DNA of 64,000 nt from Nannobrachium achirus (GCA_963921795.1 OY997643.1:74569874-74633873); one strand, 5' to 3'. Positions 11,129 to 21,418 are shown, counted from the first letter of the stretch. Numbers and translations: made by a program. Notes: generated by a model from the letters alone, not told the origin.

Positions 11129-11337
11129 ATTGATTGATTGATTGATTGAAGTATTTATTAGAAGTTTGCATAGGAAAAGGTACCGTTTCATCATGACAGT
11201 ATAAGTTCACTGGTACAAGGTCAACTAAAAGGAGATCCTAGAAAAGCACTTGGCTTATTTCCACAGGAAACCATTGAAGAATCTCATATAACGTTGAATG
11301 ACAGACGGATAGAACACAGTACTATGGATATAGTCAG
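10571..11337. repeat. Large inverted repeat: two LINE 3' ends tail to tail
   Basis: The sequence from TTAGTTGACCTTGTACCAGT to TAAATACTTCAATC (about 11039-11118) is mirrored from GATTGAAGTATTTATTAGAA to GGTCAACTAAAAGGAG (about 11145-11234). The outer arms (GTACTGTGTTCTGTCTGTC and TAACGTTGAATGACAGACGG) also pair. The centre is (TTGA)n. The simplest reading is two copies of one LINE 3' end with TTGA/TCAA tails in opposite orientation. Confidence 0.85.
10600..10984. repeat. 56-bp tandem repeat in the LINE 3' UTR, about 7 copies
   Basis: The unit contains TACTGTGTTCTGTCTGTCTG, TCATTCAATGTTATATGAGT and TAAATATCTATCATAG. Spacing is 56 bp, with minor variants (missing TA in the first copy, an extra TCTG in one). 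The inverted arm at 11.28-11.33 kb has one copy only, so this array expanded on one side after the inverted pair formed. Confidence 0.93.
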
Positions 11338-11440
11338 GAAAATCCAAACACGTAACGCATGCAAAAGAAGCTTCTTTTCTCAATTCAGAATTGGTTTAAG
11401 AACACAATAAAGCACTGCCTGTGACGAGGAACAGAAATGT
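11338..11440. other. Short spacer, nothing recognised
   Basis: AT-rich sequence between the inverted repeat and a microsatellite. No motif or open frame of note. Confidence 0.5.
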
Positions 11441-11457
11441 CAGCGCGCGCGCGCGCG

Positions 11458-11521
<64 letters not shown>
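11441..11521. repeat. Compound (GC)n(AC)n microsatellite
   Basis: A CGCGCGCGCGCG run joins an ACAC run of about 30 repeats. The alternating purine-pyrimidine CG part is a strong Z-DNA candidate. Confidence 0.95.
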
Positions 11522-11522
<1 letters not shown>

Positions 11523-11843
11523 GTCTCTCTGGCGGAGCTACTTTACAACTGGATGCTGATGCTGTATGCGAGCAGCAGGCCGGCCTGTGCTGTGATGATG
11601 TTTATTATTATTATTATTATGATTATTTCCTCTGGAGGATTATAGCAGCTGTTGTTGCATGGTAGCATCCAACATCCAACATCCAACAACATCCATCCAC
11701 GGTGCACATTCACATCTGATTCATCCATTCATTCAAAACAACACATCAACATCTGAGGCTAAAAAAAACATGATTGGATTATAGTTGTGGAATGCACTGA
11801 TTTGATGTCAGTTTACATAAAAAAAAAGGCCATTTTCGCACAA

Positions 11844-11845
<2 letters not shown>
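11522..11845. other. Unassigned sequence with small simple repeats
   Basis: Holds a short TTA/ATT run near 11600 and an ATCCAAC repeat near 11668. No gene seen. Confidence 0.5.

Positions 11846-11901
<56 letters not shown>
11846..11901. repeat. (TG)n microsatellite
   Basis: Uninterrupted TG run of about 27 repeats between AACCG and TACCAG. Confidence 0.95.
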
Positions 11902-11903
<2 letters not shown>

Positions 11904-12317
11904 CAGAGTCTCAGATGCTCCGTTGACTGGAGGAACTTGGAATCTGTCGATTTCTTCCATCATCTTCTAGAATTCTACTGAACGTCTATTCTTCTATCGA
12001 TGCACAGTAAATAATGTCTCTTATCGACAGCCAAGCGGAGACGTTAGGGTGTTTTTAATACTAATAATGGTCCGTTATGGTGTGTTTTAGAGCTGCTGGG
12101 CTGCTGGGTGGTAGCATTATAAACCCTGGAAGGTTTGTTTTGCTCAGAGGTGACTCGACAGCAGAGCAAAACAGCAGCGCCCTGCTACTGCCTCACTTCC
12201 GGGGTCTGTCATGAATATTCATGAGGGCGAGGAGTCCTGACCAATCAGCGCACCGCGAGATGTCTCCTCTGACAGGGCGGGGCGGGGAGGGTGCAGGAGA
12301 ATTGATAGACAGATCGA
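11902..12317. other. Unassigned sequence with a promoter-like GC patch
   Basis: No open frame of interest. Near the right end are an ATGAATATTCAT palindrome (about 12211), an inverted CCAAT box (CCAATCAG, 12241) and a GGGCGGGGCGGGG GC box (about 12277). Together they resemble a vertebrate CpG-type promoter, but no exon follows: a retroelement-like tail and a TG run come next. A decayed or non-coding promoter is possible; the evidence is weak. Confidence 0.3.
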
Positions 12318-12376
12318 TTCAATTTCAATTTCAAAAGCTTTATTGGCATGATAAAATATTTCATACATAATTGCCA

Positions 12377-12378
<2 letters not shown>
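12318..12378. mobile_element. Possible retroelement 3' tail fragment
   Basis: CAATTTCAATTTCAAAAGCT then TTATTGGCATGATAAAAT and AATTGCCAATG looks like a widespread fish retroelement terminus that commonly leads into a microsatellite. It does so here. Orientation and class are not certain. Confidence 0.35.

Positions 12379-12469
<91 letters not shown>
12379..12469. repeat. (TG)n microsatellite, about 45 repeats
   Basis: Uninterrupted TG run directly after the retroelement-like tail. Confidence 0.97.
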
Positions 12470-12473
<4 letters not shown>

Positions 12474-13028
12474 AAAGAAATTAATAGTTATATACCTCTG
12501 TTAAAGTTTAAATTAGTCTTCTTAAATAATTGTTACGACATAAAAAAAAACCACTGGATGAATTATGTTGCTTTTAAAATCCATAGGCTTGCTATAACCT
12601 CCCCCCTTCGAAACATAAAACCATATGTTTCGCCAGGTTACATAAATCAACACCCAAAAATAAAAATACAATTACACCAAAATATATAGTCAAGCTCTAA
12701 GAAAAAAATCTAACCATCGGTTCGAAGTGGAGCGGTGAATTTGAGCAGCTATATAGCCTACCCTGTGTGTATGAGTGTGGCTGCGCAACAGTGCACTTCT
12801 CAATCTGTTCCTGTTTTTTATAGTTAACTAAATAACATATAGGCCTACTGTATCTACTGTACTCATGAAGAAGTGTCGTTTGCCAAACAATTAGTGAATA
12901 AAGTGGGCTGAATAGAGTGAACTGCTTGCCTTGCGCAAGTCGCACTGTAGCCTACAAACAAACTAGTATATGGTTTGGGCTTTAGACTATACATCTCATT
13001 CAACCTTAAAATACAACACAGCTTCAGA
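12470..13028. other. AT-rich sequence, nothing recognised
   Basis: Small open frames only, no motif. The region ends at the TTAA target site of the next element. Confidence 0.5.
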
Positions 13029-13622
13029 TTAAAGGAGCATGAAACACAAAATCACTTTTTCTATAAATATATATTATATCAATGAGTCACTTGTGATAGG
13101 GAGCAGTGATATGGTTCAGTTTGCCTATAGCCTTGTGGATTCAGAGCTTTCTGCTGGTCTCTGCAGCTATTTCTGAATACTTCCAGTTTCTAGAAGAAAA
13201 GAAAACTTTGGCGCCACTCATTAAATATTAGCTATCATTGTTCTAGAGTGCAATGTGACGTAGGCATATCTAATTAATATTAACGTTTGTTTAATACAGA
13301 GTTGTATCAAGGGGGGCGTGGTTTCATTCTGCCCTCGTTGTGGCGTCTCGTGTCGTGTTGTTCAGACAGAGCATAGACTGTAGGGCTCAGGGCTGTCGCA
13401 GACAGTGGGGCACTTGTTGATTAGATTCGGCAACTCCATGTTCTATAACCAGTTAAAATGGGCAAGTATTTTACAAACAAGCTGTCTGAGCTTTTATACA
13501 TGGACACACTTTCTCCAGCTTTGGACTGTTTACCACGGAACAGAAGAAGAAGGGACGCTAAGCTATCGCCGATAGCTATTTTCTGTGTGTGTGTGTGTGT
13601 GCGTCGTGACAACGCCCACACA

Positions 13623-13695
13623 CGAAAAATAGCAGATCTACAAGCTCACAATGCGTCGCTTTCGAGACGTGTTGTGAGCTTGTAGATCGGCTATG
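13623..13695. repeat. Recurrent palindromic hairpin, copy 2
   Basis: Arms are ATAGCAGATCTACAAGCTCA and its complement TGAGCTTGTAGATCGGCTAT, with the loop region AATGCGTCGCTTTCGAGACGTGTT itself partly paired (stem total about 32 bp). It lies in the left arm of the larger palindrome. Confidence 0.9.
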
Positions 13696-13749
13696 TAGCC
13701 GTAGCAGCAGCTTCTCGTAAACACGTTGGTTTCGGCTATTTTGTGACTG

Positions 13750-13786
<37 letters not shown>

Positions 13787-13935
13787 CGTGCGACCGTGCG
13801 TGCGCGCACTGTCACCACACACAAACACGTGTCACACGCACACACACACTACACTGTCACAAAATAGCCGAAACAAACGTGTTTACATGAGAAGCTGCTG
13901 CTACTACGGCTATTAGCTGATTTAGCTCGTCTACA

Positions 13936-14006
13936 TAGCCGATCTACAAGCTCACAACGCGTCTCGAAAGCGACGCGTTGTGAGCTTGTAGATCTGCTAT
14001 TTTTCG
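13936..14006. repeat. Recurrent palindromic hairpin, copy 3
   Basis: Arms are ATAGCCGATCTACAAGCTCA and TGAGCTTGTAGATCTGCTAT, with an inner ACGCGTCTCGAAAGCGACGCGT stem. It is the inverted partner of copy 2 within the larger palindrome. The pairing is near perfect, suggesting recent formation or gene conversion. Confidence 0.9.
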
Positions 14007-14038
14007 TGTGGACGTTGTGTGTGTGCGCGCACTGTCAC

Positions 14039-14078
<40 letters not shown>

Positions 14079-14465
14079 GAAAATAGCTATCAGCGTTAGC
14101 CTAGCGTCCGTCCCTCTCCGGTTCCGTGTAAAACAGTCCAGAGCTGGAGAAAGTTATGTCCATGGATAAAAGCTCAGACGGCTTGTTTGTAAAATACTTG
14201 CACATTATAATTGGTTATATAACATGGAGTTGCCGAATCTTTATACTTTTTACACCTCCAATGGCTGGTTTTAAAAAATGTTTCCGAAATGGAAACAGCA
14301 ACTGCCCAGTGCCCACTGCTGACAGCTTCGCTCTGTCTCTCTGATAGAACACGCATTGCTCCGCCCCCTCCCCCCACAACGGCAGATAACCACGCCTACA
14401 TTTTAGAAATCTTTTCATCTTCTGAAATCCCATAAAACAAATTAGAGGCGGGGTTTCTTATCCCT

Positions 14466-14948
14466 TTAAGGATGCTCTTTCAATTTAGTGAATTATCTAT
14501 ATGAATTATGAATGAATGAATGAATGATTTTTTTTTTGTTTTTATTTTTTTTGTTTGGCTGCCTTTCACAGCCCATTCCTTATGGGATTATTCGAGATTA
14601 TTCACATAATTTAAATAACAGTTTTTCCAGAGAGAGAGAGAGGGGGGGGGGGGGGGGGGCACAAAGATTGAATGAACAAGAAAGAGACTTGAGTGACAGG
14701 TTGGTATGATACATACATTATGTGTAAATTGCATGTCTTAACCCAGGCCTACAGTGAGAGATGCCACCCAGTGTCCAGTAGATGGCGCTCATTAACCACC
14801 AGAGGGACAAAGGGAGCACAACAGAGACATGCAGAGGATGAGAGCATTGATTGACACAGAAAAAGGACACAAACTATAAGGACGCAACAACACAAACCTA
14901 TTATAAAATATAAATCACAACACAATTAACACAAACTAAACCTATTAT
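14466..14948. other. Spacer with poly-G and a shared 38-bp block
   Basis: Contains AATGAATGAATG, T-rich runs, and GAGAGAGAG followed by an ~18-base poly-G (14642-14659). The sequence at 14902-14939 (start TTATAAAATATAAATCACAA) is repeated exactly at 59100. No gene seen. Confidence 0.6.
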
Positions 14949-17138
14949 TAGGGCCCGAGCACACACAGTGTGAGAGGACCCTATTGTATTTGCAAAGATT
15001 ATTCTTCTTCTTCTTATTATTTTCCCGAAAGTAAATCACGTTTTTGAGGCGCCAAACGTACTCCAAAAGTTGTGCAACTTTGCACGCACATCAGAAGTTA
15101 CGTATTTAAAAAAAATTAAAAGGGGGCGTGGCCTAATGGCTTAACAGCGCCCCCTACAAAATTTCAACGCAACAGCCCCACTATACGGTTTCACCCACAA
15201 GTACGAAAATCGGTACACACCTGTATCATGTCCGGACTCACAAAAAAGCCTCTTGGCGCCATGTCCGAAAACAAACAGGAAGTCAGCAATTTTGACTAAT
15301 TAGTGGCGTTTTGGCGCATTTTTGGCCGTTTTCATGTGTCGTACTTTAACGAACTCCACCTGGGGAGTTAATCGGATCAACTTCACATTCGCTCGGCATA
15401 CTCAAGACACCTTAACGATGAAAAGTTGTGCAAATCGTGAGTTTTCGTAAAACGGCGTGCCCGTGGCGAAGCGTCAAACTTCCTTCGCCAAAAAGGAAGT
15501 GCCCCCTCTTCTGATTGGTCGATACTTGATTGTTCCTTATTTTGGCTATTACTCATCAACCGTTTGTCGTACAAACTTCTGGGTGGAGTCATTTGACTTG
15601 TTTCAGAGTCCTTGTTCTTAATTGGTTTAAGTTAGCCCCGCTCCCTCTTCTGATTGGTCGATTATTGATGGTTCCTAATTACTAGATTTTCAATGGTTTG
15701 TAATAAGTGCAATAGTGTAACTGTGTCTAGGTGTAATAACTGTAATAGTGTAATAGCGCAATAAGTGTAATACTGTAATAAGTGTAAGTGTAATAGTGTA
15801 ATAGCGCAATAAGTGTAATAGTGTAATAGCGCAATAAGTGTAATAGTGTAATAAGTGTAATAGTGTAATAGTGTAGTAAGTGTAATAGTGTAATAGCACA
15901 ATAACTGTAATAGTGTAATAGTGTAATAGCGCAATAAGTGTAATAGTGTAATAGCACAATAACTGTAATAGTGTAATAGTGTAATAGCGCAATAAGTGTA
16001 ATAGTGTAATAGTGTAATAAGTGTAATAGTGTAATAGCACAATAAGTGTAATAGTGTAATAAGTGTAATAGTGTAATAGTGCCATAAGTGTAATAGTGTA
16101 ATAAGTGTAATAGTGTAATAGCGCAATAAGTGTAATAGTGTAATAGCGCAATAAGTGTAATAGTGTAATAAGTGTAATAGTGTAATAGTGTAGTAAGTGT
16201 AATAGTGTAATAGCACAATAACTGTAATAGTGTAATAAGTGTAATAGTGTAATAGCGCAATAAGTGTAATAGTGTAATAAGTGTAATAGTGTAATAGTGT
16301 AATAAGTGTAATAGTGTAATAAGTGTAATAGTGTAATAGCGCAATAAGTGTAATAGTGTAATAAGTGTAATAGTGTAATAGTGTAGTAAGTGTAATAGTG
16401 TAATAGCACAATAACTGTAATAGTGTAATAAGTGTAATAGTGTAATAGCGCAATAAGTGTAATAGTGTAATAAGTGTAATAGTGTAATAGTGTAATAAGT
16501 GTAATAGTGTAATAAGTGTAATAGTGTAATAGCGCAATAAGTGTAATAGTGTAATAAGTGTAATAGTGCAATAAGTGTAATAGTGTAATAGTGTAATAAG
16601 TGTAATAGTGTAATAGTGTAATAAGTGTAATAGTGTAATAAGTGTAATAGTGTAATAGTGTAATAAGTGTAATAGTTTAATACGTTTAATAGTGTAAAAG
16701 CGCAATAAGTGTAATAGTGTAATAGTGCAATAAGTGTAATAGTGTAATAAGTGTAATAGTGTAATAGTGTAATAAGTGTAATAGTGTAATAAGTGTAATA
16801 GTGTAATAGTGTAATAAGTGTAATAGTGTAATAGTGTAATAAGTTTAATAGTGTAATAACGCAATAAGTGTAATAGTGTAATAGTGCAATAAGTGTAATA
16901 GTGTAATAGCGCAATAAGTGTAATAGTAAAATAGTGTAATAACGTAATAAGTGTAATAGTGTAATAGTGTAATAAGTGTAATAGTGTAATAGCGCAAAAA
17001 GTGTAATAGTGAAATAAGTGTAATAGTGTAATAGGGCAATAAGTGTAAAAGGGCAAAAAGTGTAATAGTGTAACTGCTGCCCCTTGTGACGTGGGTAGAG
17101 CTGCGAGGGCCCGGTTATCGCTGCTTGCAGCTTTATTA
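14949..17138 (+). mobile_element. Dispersed teleost repeat of the AGGGCCCGAGC...GCTTGCAGCTTTA type
   Basis: It starts AGGGCCCGAGCACACACAGT and ends CGAGGGCCCGGTTATCGCTG then CTTGCAGCTTTATTA. I recognise this head and tail pair as a common fish interspersed repeat, though I cannot name its class. The first ~750 bp are non-repetitive (GTAAATCACGTTTTTGAGGC, GGCGCCATGTCCG blocks). The rest is a 1.4-kb internal array. GGGCCC words near both ends may be short terminal inverted repeats. No protein is evident. Confidence 0.6.
15702..17072. repeat. 8/9-bp GTGTAATA-type array, about 1.37 kb
   Basis: It is built of AGTGTAAT (8 bp) and AAGTGTAAT (9 bp) words with AGCGCAAT and AGCACAAT variants, alternating into longer 25- and 33-bp superunits. 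The reverse strand lacks stops in several frames, giving long meaningless open frames of Leu/His/Tyr/Thr repeats. The array lies inside the dispersed element and stops just before its conserved tail. Confidence 0.95.
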
Positions 17139-18017
17139 CATGTTATTTTTATTCGTTTTTATAATTTTTCACCCTATACTTACTAATATTACAGCACTAC
17201 TCTCACTAAAACATCTGTAGAGTTCACATAGTTTGAAATATATTCATAAGATGTTGCCTCTCAATTGATGACACCTTGATGGACAATTTCTCTATTCACT
17301 ATATGTCTCCAATGAGGTCTTGAGTCTTTTTCACCGTTCAGAATGCATATTTTCCACAGGCGGAGGTCTTTTTCAATCCTCTTTTCCCTAGTAAGTGATC
17401 ACAGCATTACAATTTGATAAGAGAAATGTGATGTTTTACACTGCATTTGTGAATTTTCAGGGGTTAGCTGACATTTGGTGGGTCAAAAGTAGCCACAGTC
17501 ATTGTAGTTTTGTGTCCACAACTGTTCCAATTTGGACATGCATTTTAGGTGGATTTTTTTCCCCTGGGGTTCAAGTGGTTAAGTTGTTAAGGTATAGGCT
17601 AGTTTACAGTTCATTTTAGCTTAAATAAATAAATGTTAGCCTTTTTGTTGTGTGTATTAATCACATGCTCAATGTTGTGCGATGATGAGATGATGAGACC
17701 ACAGCTATGCGGATGTCTGAATAATGCATCCCTTCTGGCCATATATGGTCATAAGGTAGTGGTAGGCTATAAATACCATATTCACGTTATTCCTGGCCCC
17801 GCCCCCGGCTTCCTGTTCATATCCTGAAAGAGGCGGAGGCTGAAAAAGCTGTCCTGAAAAACATCATTTGGTTTCCTGTTGTCCTTGCATTAAAGTGTCA
17901 GTAGTTGGCGCTCTGGGCTCTGAATGTACCTGGGTTGCCATGTCTGCTTATAATAAGCAATTTGTGTCTTTAAAAAAATAGTTGCTTATTGGGCTTACTT
18001 TCTAATATTTTTTAAAC
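17139..18017. other. Unassigned sequence
   Basis: No recognised element, RNA or coding signature. Moderately AT-rich, with short open frames only. Confidence 0.5.
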
Positions 18018-18250
18018 CAGTGGTTCCCAAATCTTTTCATATCAAGGACCCCAGATTAACATATTTGTTCACAGTCGCAGACCCCCATCTGAAAATATGT
18101 GGTGCCACACAGATTTATGTTGTTAAAATGTTTCAAAAATATTCAAATTTCTTTTTTTTCCCTCAATATTTTTTAAATAGCAAATATACAAGCTCACAAT
18201 GTGTCGCAATGTGACACATTCTGAGTTTGCTGATCTGCTATTTTCAAATG
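18018..18250 (+). mobile_element. hAT-like element fragment carrying hairpin copy 4
   Basis: It begins CAGTGGTTCCCAAATCTTTTC then CAAGGACCCC, the hAT-type terminal inverted repeat (CAGTGGTTC) also seen at 30.6 kb. An AAATAGCAAATATACAAGCT hairpin follows. I could not find the right terminus, so the element is truncated or badly decayed. Confidence 0.5.
18175..18244. repeat. Recurrent palindromic hairpin, copy 4 (degenerate)
   Basis: The left arm AAATAGCAAATATACAAGCT and the right arm GTTTGCTGATCTGCTATTTT pair with several mismatches around AATGTGTCGCAATGTGACACATT. It is the most diverged copy, suggesting an older insertion. Confidence 0.75.
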
Positions 18251-19891
18251 TAAATGTAAAGTAGTATAGCCTAGTTGCTTCTATTAGGCTTATTTCTTTG
18301 GCAAAATCTGGCAACAGACAATTCCCTGTCACTTCCTTACTTGGGACAAGATATATTATATAAGAAGGTATGGTCGCCAAAACGGCTGGGCATCCGCCAT
18401 TGACGCTCATGGGAGCCAAAACTGGGACCGGAAGTTGTGTGAACTGCAATGGAGTCCATGGCAGAAGGATGACAGCCAGCTGGACCATGCTTGTGAATAA
18501 ATTATTTCTGAACGTTTGTCTCCTTTGTCAGTTAATCGGTCCAGGAATATAAAAGAATGCATATCACAGGTTGTTTTCCAATCAATTGTTTTTTTATGTG
18601 CACACTGTATAATTCTATTGAGGCATCTAAACAGCGTCATCCTCTGTCATGTATCGTTTCTGGTAGTGTTGCCAGGTTCTGAGAAATAAGCAACCAGGCC
18701 TAGGAAAACAAGCCCAAAATAACCAACTAGGGCCAGGCAGGTACTTGGCTCTTATGAGCACTTACTGCTGTATTGAAAATAACCATCAACAACAAGCTAT
18801 AGATCTGCTAAGATTTTTGATAACTTGTCAAATGCGACATTCTGCATAATGAGCACTTTCTATATTGGTACTTTAACTCATACAGGGCCAGATTTCCAAA
18901 ATATGAATATGAATGTGCGCTTATAACGCCAGGAAATAGCTATTTTGTATCCCCCCAGACCACCTTAACCAGACCACCTTAACGAATGCACGTTCACCAT
19001 ACCATACCACCAGATGACCACTAGAGACCACCATACACCATACACTGACATGGTCCCATGTTAAGCCTGTTTAAATCCACATAACAGGATGAGACGCTGA
19101 CTTGGTCCTCATTGACTTAACATGGACGGGCCGCCGGTCACCATTTCAGCTCAATACTGTTCAATTCGTGCTTGATCGTCTCAAACCACCATTGGTATGG
19201 GCATCGGGACGTATATAGATGCCACACAGAAAGTTTCAGAATCAAAATCCGACCTAGTGAAGCTACGTGAGGGTCGGATGGTTGCATTGAGGCTAACGCT
19301 AGCAGAGGCCTGTTGTCAACAGGAAGCCCTGGTTTAAAGGTGACGTCATAATCGTATCCTTTTTTTTCACGGTTTACGTGTGGACATTAGCTGAGGTAAG
19401 CTAACCATTTCGCTCCGTCTATAAACACATATTAAAAGCTTAAACAATGCTTTTATATAAAAGTCGCTCCGAGTCGCTCGGCACCAAACGCCATAGTGAA
19501 CTAGTCGCTCGTAAAGTCGCCCGGCGCTAACTGAGTTAATTATATTTTAATATCATTCATTTTTAATTCCTGAGTTTAACTTGTGAGATTATTTCTAAAT
19601 TGCTGTATTGATTGATTACTTACAGTTTGCAGAGACAGGTACAGAGAAGTAGCCAGGCTACAGTAGGCTACAGTACAAGTTCTGCTAAAATTATTTTTCC
19701 AAAAAAGTATAAGTAGGCTATGGCTTGTTTCCATGGGGTCCTTTGTACTCAATTGATCGAAACATTGATAATATTGATGATACTTTTACTCAAGTAAAAA
19801 ACGTTGGTACCACCACCACCACTTAGAACCACTGGTTAAAACAATAAAAAGCCCATTCCCTTGTTACTGCGTATCCTATGCAAAGTAGCCT
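18251..19891. other. Unassigned 1.6-kb stretch
   Basis: No gene or element recognised. A full cAMP-response palindrome TGACGTCA occurs at 19341-19348, with a donor-like GAGGTAAG about 50 bp on, but no exon-like open frame joins them. An ACCATAC repeat occurs near 18998-19044. Confidence 0.5.
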
Positions 19892-20074
19892 ACTGTGCTC
19901 CATCCGTCTCTTTCAATGTTATGAGATAGGCCTACATAAAGTGGCTTAAAATAAGACGAAAAGCTTATTTTAGTTGACCTTGTACCAATGAGTACAAGTA
20001 GGCCTACTGTCATAAAACTGTACGTTTTCCAGGCTTCTAATACATTCTTCAATCAATAAATAATAAATAAATAA
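19892..20074 (+). mobile_element. LINE 3' end fragment related to 10.4-11.1 kb
   Basis: CTGTGCTCCATCCGTCTCTT, TCAATGTTATGAGATAGG, TTTTAGTTGACCTTGTACCA, TTTTCCAGGCTTCTAATACA and TTCTTCAATCAATAAATAA align in order with the single-copy parts of the LINE 3' UTR at 10.6-11.1 kb. It has one unit where that copy has seven. It ends in an A/T tail. Confidence 0.65.
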
Positions 20075-20094
20075 GCAACTTGTTCACTTTAGAA

Positions 20095-20165
20095 CAGGGG
20101 TCTTCAATCAGGCCAGGGACCTTCAAAATGATGCAGAGATGGAGCAATCCCCTTAATTACCACCT
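20095..20165 (+). mobile_element. hAT family A 5' fragment
   Basis: CAGGGGTCTTCAATCAGGCC then AGGGACCTTCAAAATGATGC matches the terminus of the complete hAT miniature element at 20710. The remaining part was not identified. Confidence 0.55.
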
Positions 20166-20399
20166 CGTATGAGGCTACAACATTTGTAGCTATATTCATG
20201 TGTAACATATTCATACTTTTATGCTGTGCACTTACTTAGTATCCGCATGAAGTATTAGCAGGCAAGGAATTTTGGTAACATTTTAAGTGTTTTATCTTAG
20301 GGAAGCGATGGCTTTTTTTAGCCGTTTTAGTGATGTGCTTAGCGTGTGTTGGGGTTGATACTGTTTTTGAGTATGTATGTTGTATCGTGTTTCCCTTAC

Positions 20400-20475
20400 T
20401 GGTTGAGCTCCTGTGAGAACTATGAATTTCCCCATATGGGATCAATAAAGTCTATCGTATCGTATCGTATCGTAC
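20400..20475 (+). mobile_element. LINE 3' terminus with (TATCG)n tail
   Basis: AATTTCCCCATATGGGATCA then ATAAAGTCTATCGTATCGT is the standard fish LINE ending, in which a short hairpin-like CCCCATATGGG precedes ATAAAG and a simple tandem tail. The upstream limit is not clear. A second ending of this type is at 63.6 kb. Confidence 0.65.
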
Positions 20476-20709
20476 ATAGGCATACCTTATTAACTGAGAA
20501 CCATGTAAATACTATCAACAATATGTCAATTGCACAGTAAGCATGTTTTATTTTTAACATAAATGTGGAAAATGTTTTAAAAAATATTTGAAGATAAATT
20601 TACATTTGGGGGAAAAAGAGTAAAAGAAATGTATTTATTTATTCATGTTCATCAATCAAGCAATAATTTCGCGGACCAGTGATATAGAGTATAGACCCAA
20701 CCTATAGTC
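20476..20709. other. Spacer and left remnant of the 44-bp array
   Basis: AT-rich sequence. The last ~40 bp (CCAGTGATATAGAGTATAGA then CCCAACCTATAGTC) are a diverged copy of the 44-bp unit that continues after the hAT insertion. Confidence 0.6.
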
Positions 20710-21135
20710 CAGGGGTCTTCAATGTTTTCAGGCCAAGGACCCCTTAGTTGAGAGAGAGATGAAGCAGGGACCCCCAAAACCTTTTCAGACATTCCATATA
20801 GTTTCATTGTTTGACAGCACAATCATCAGTGTATTTTGTGTTTTCAGATATTTAACCATTTGAGCCGTCATTACATAATAAACTTGACCTTTCACTCTGT
20901 ACTTAGTCTGCTCTTTTCCCCCTCTACACCAAACCTCTGTCGAAAATAGCCGATCTGCAAGCTCACAATGCCTCGCAGCACGAGGCGATGTGAGATCTGT
21001 ATTTTTGGCTACAGTTCTCAGATGGTCACTAGGGTTCAAGTTGTTAATATAAAAAGGAGTGGAAGATTTGGAGGACCCCCTGTAGTAACTCTGAGGACCC
21101 CCTAGGGGTCCCGGACCCCCTGTTAAAGACCCCTG
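20710..21135. mobile_element. hAT miniature element, family A, complete, perfect 8-bp target duplication
   Basis: The ends are CAGGGGTCTTCAA and TTGAAGACCCCTG-like inverted repeats (right end TTAAAGACCCCTG). CTATAGTC flanks it exactly at 20702-20709 and 21136-21143, the 8-bp duplication expected of hAT transposases. It is 426 bp long with no transposase, so non-autonomous. The inner ends carry GGACCCCTTAG and AGGGGTCC words. Hairpin copy 5 is central. It landed inside a 44-bp tandem array. Confidence 0.92.
20942..21007. repeat. Recurrent palindromic hairpin, copy 5
   Basis: The left arm is AAAATAGCCGATCTGCAAGC, then TCACAATGCCTCG. The right side reads CGAGGCGATGTGAGATCTGT then ATTTTT and has lost several stem bases. 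The flanks match those of copy 8 in reverse orientation. Confidence 0.85.
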
Positions 21136-21418
21136 CTATAGTCTGTTAAATCAGTGATATGGAGTATGGACAACCTACAGTATGGTCTGTTAAATCAGTG
21201 ATATGGAGTATGGACAACCTACAGTATGGTCTGTTAAATCAGTGATATGGAGTATGGACAACCTATGGTCTGTTAAATCAGTGATATGGAGTATGGACAA
21301 CCTACAGTATGGTCTGTTAAATCAGTGATATGGAGTATGGACAACCTATAGTCTGTTAAATCAGTGATATGGAGTATGGACAACCTATAGTCTGTTAAAT
21401 CAGTGATATGGACCTATA
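21136..21418. repeat. 44-bp tandem repeat, about 7 copies
   Basis: The unit is GTCTGTTAAATCAGTGATAT, GGAGTATGGACAACCTACAG, TATG. Later copies are 37 bp because TACAGTATG shortens to TATA. The array is split by the hAT element at 20710. Confidence 0.93.

Larger units (their letters stand above)
13428..14258. repeat. Nested palindrome inside the TTAA element
   Basis: The left arm runs from GGCAACTCCATGTTCTATAA inward. The right arm is its complement and ends with TTATATAACATGGAGTTGCC. The matches include the GTATTTTACAAACAAGC, CAGAGCTGGAGAAAG and GAAAATAGCTATC blocks. Each arm contains its own smaller perfect hairpin, so the structure is a palindrome of palindromes. The CA/TG runs differ in length between the arms. 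Confidence 0.85.
13033..14465. mobile_element. Non-autonomous TTAA-flanked DNA transposon (Kolobok- or piggyBac-like)
   Basis: Both ends abut TTAA (13029-13032 and 14466-14469), the expected 4-bp target duplication. The termini are imperfect inverted repeats: AGGAGCATGAAAC at the left and AGGGATAAGAAAC when the right end is read inward. There is no transposase frame, so it is non-autonomous. The centre is a ~830-bp palindrome (next entry) carrying two copies of the recurrent hairpin and several TG/CA runs. TTAA with an AGG terminus points to Kolobok, with piggyBac as the alternative; I cannot decide by eye. Confidence 0.75.

Noticed and set aside
12170..12300. Functional host promoter (CCAAT and GC boxes)
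   Set aside because: No exon or conserved reading frame follows; the motif set is short enough to be chance. Kept only as a note in the spacer entry.
15662..17056. A 464-codon minus-strand open frame rich in Leu, His, Tyr and Thr
   Set aside because: It is read from the GTGTAATA array, whose complement has no stop codons in several frames. It has no non-repeat domain and shifts content whenever unit number changes.
19341..19400. CRE palindrome plus splice-donor-like GAGGTAAG as a first exon
   Set aside because: There is no open frame between them or downstream, and single motifs of this length are expected by chance.
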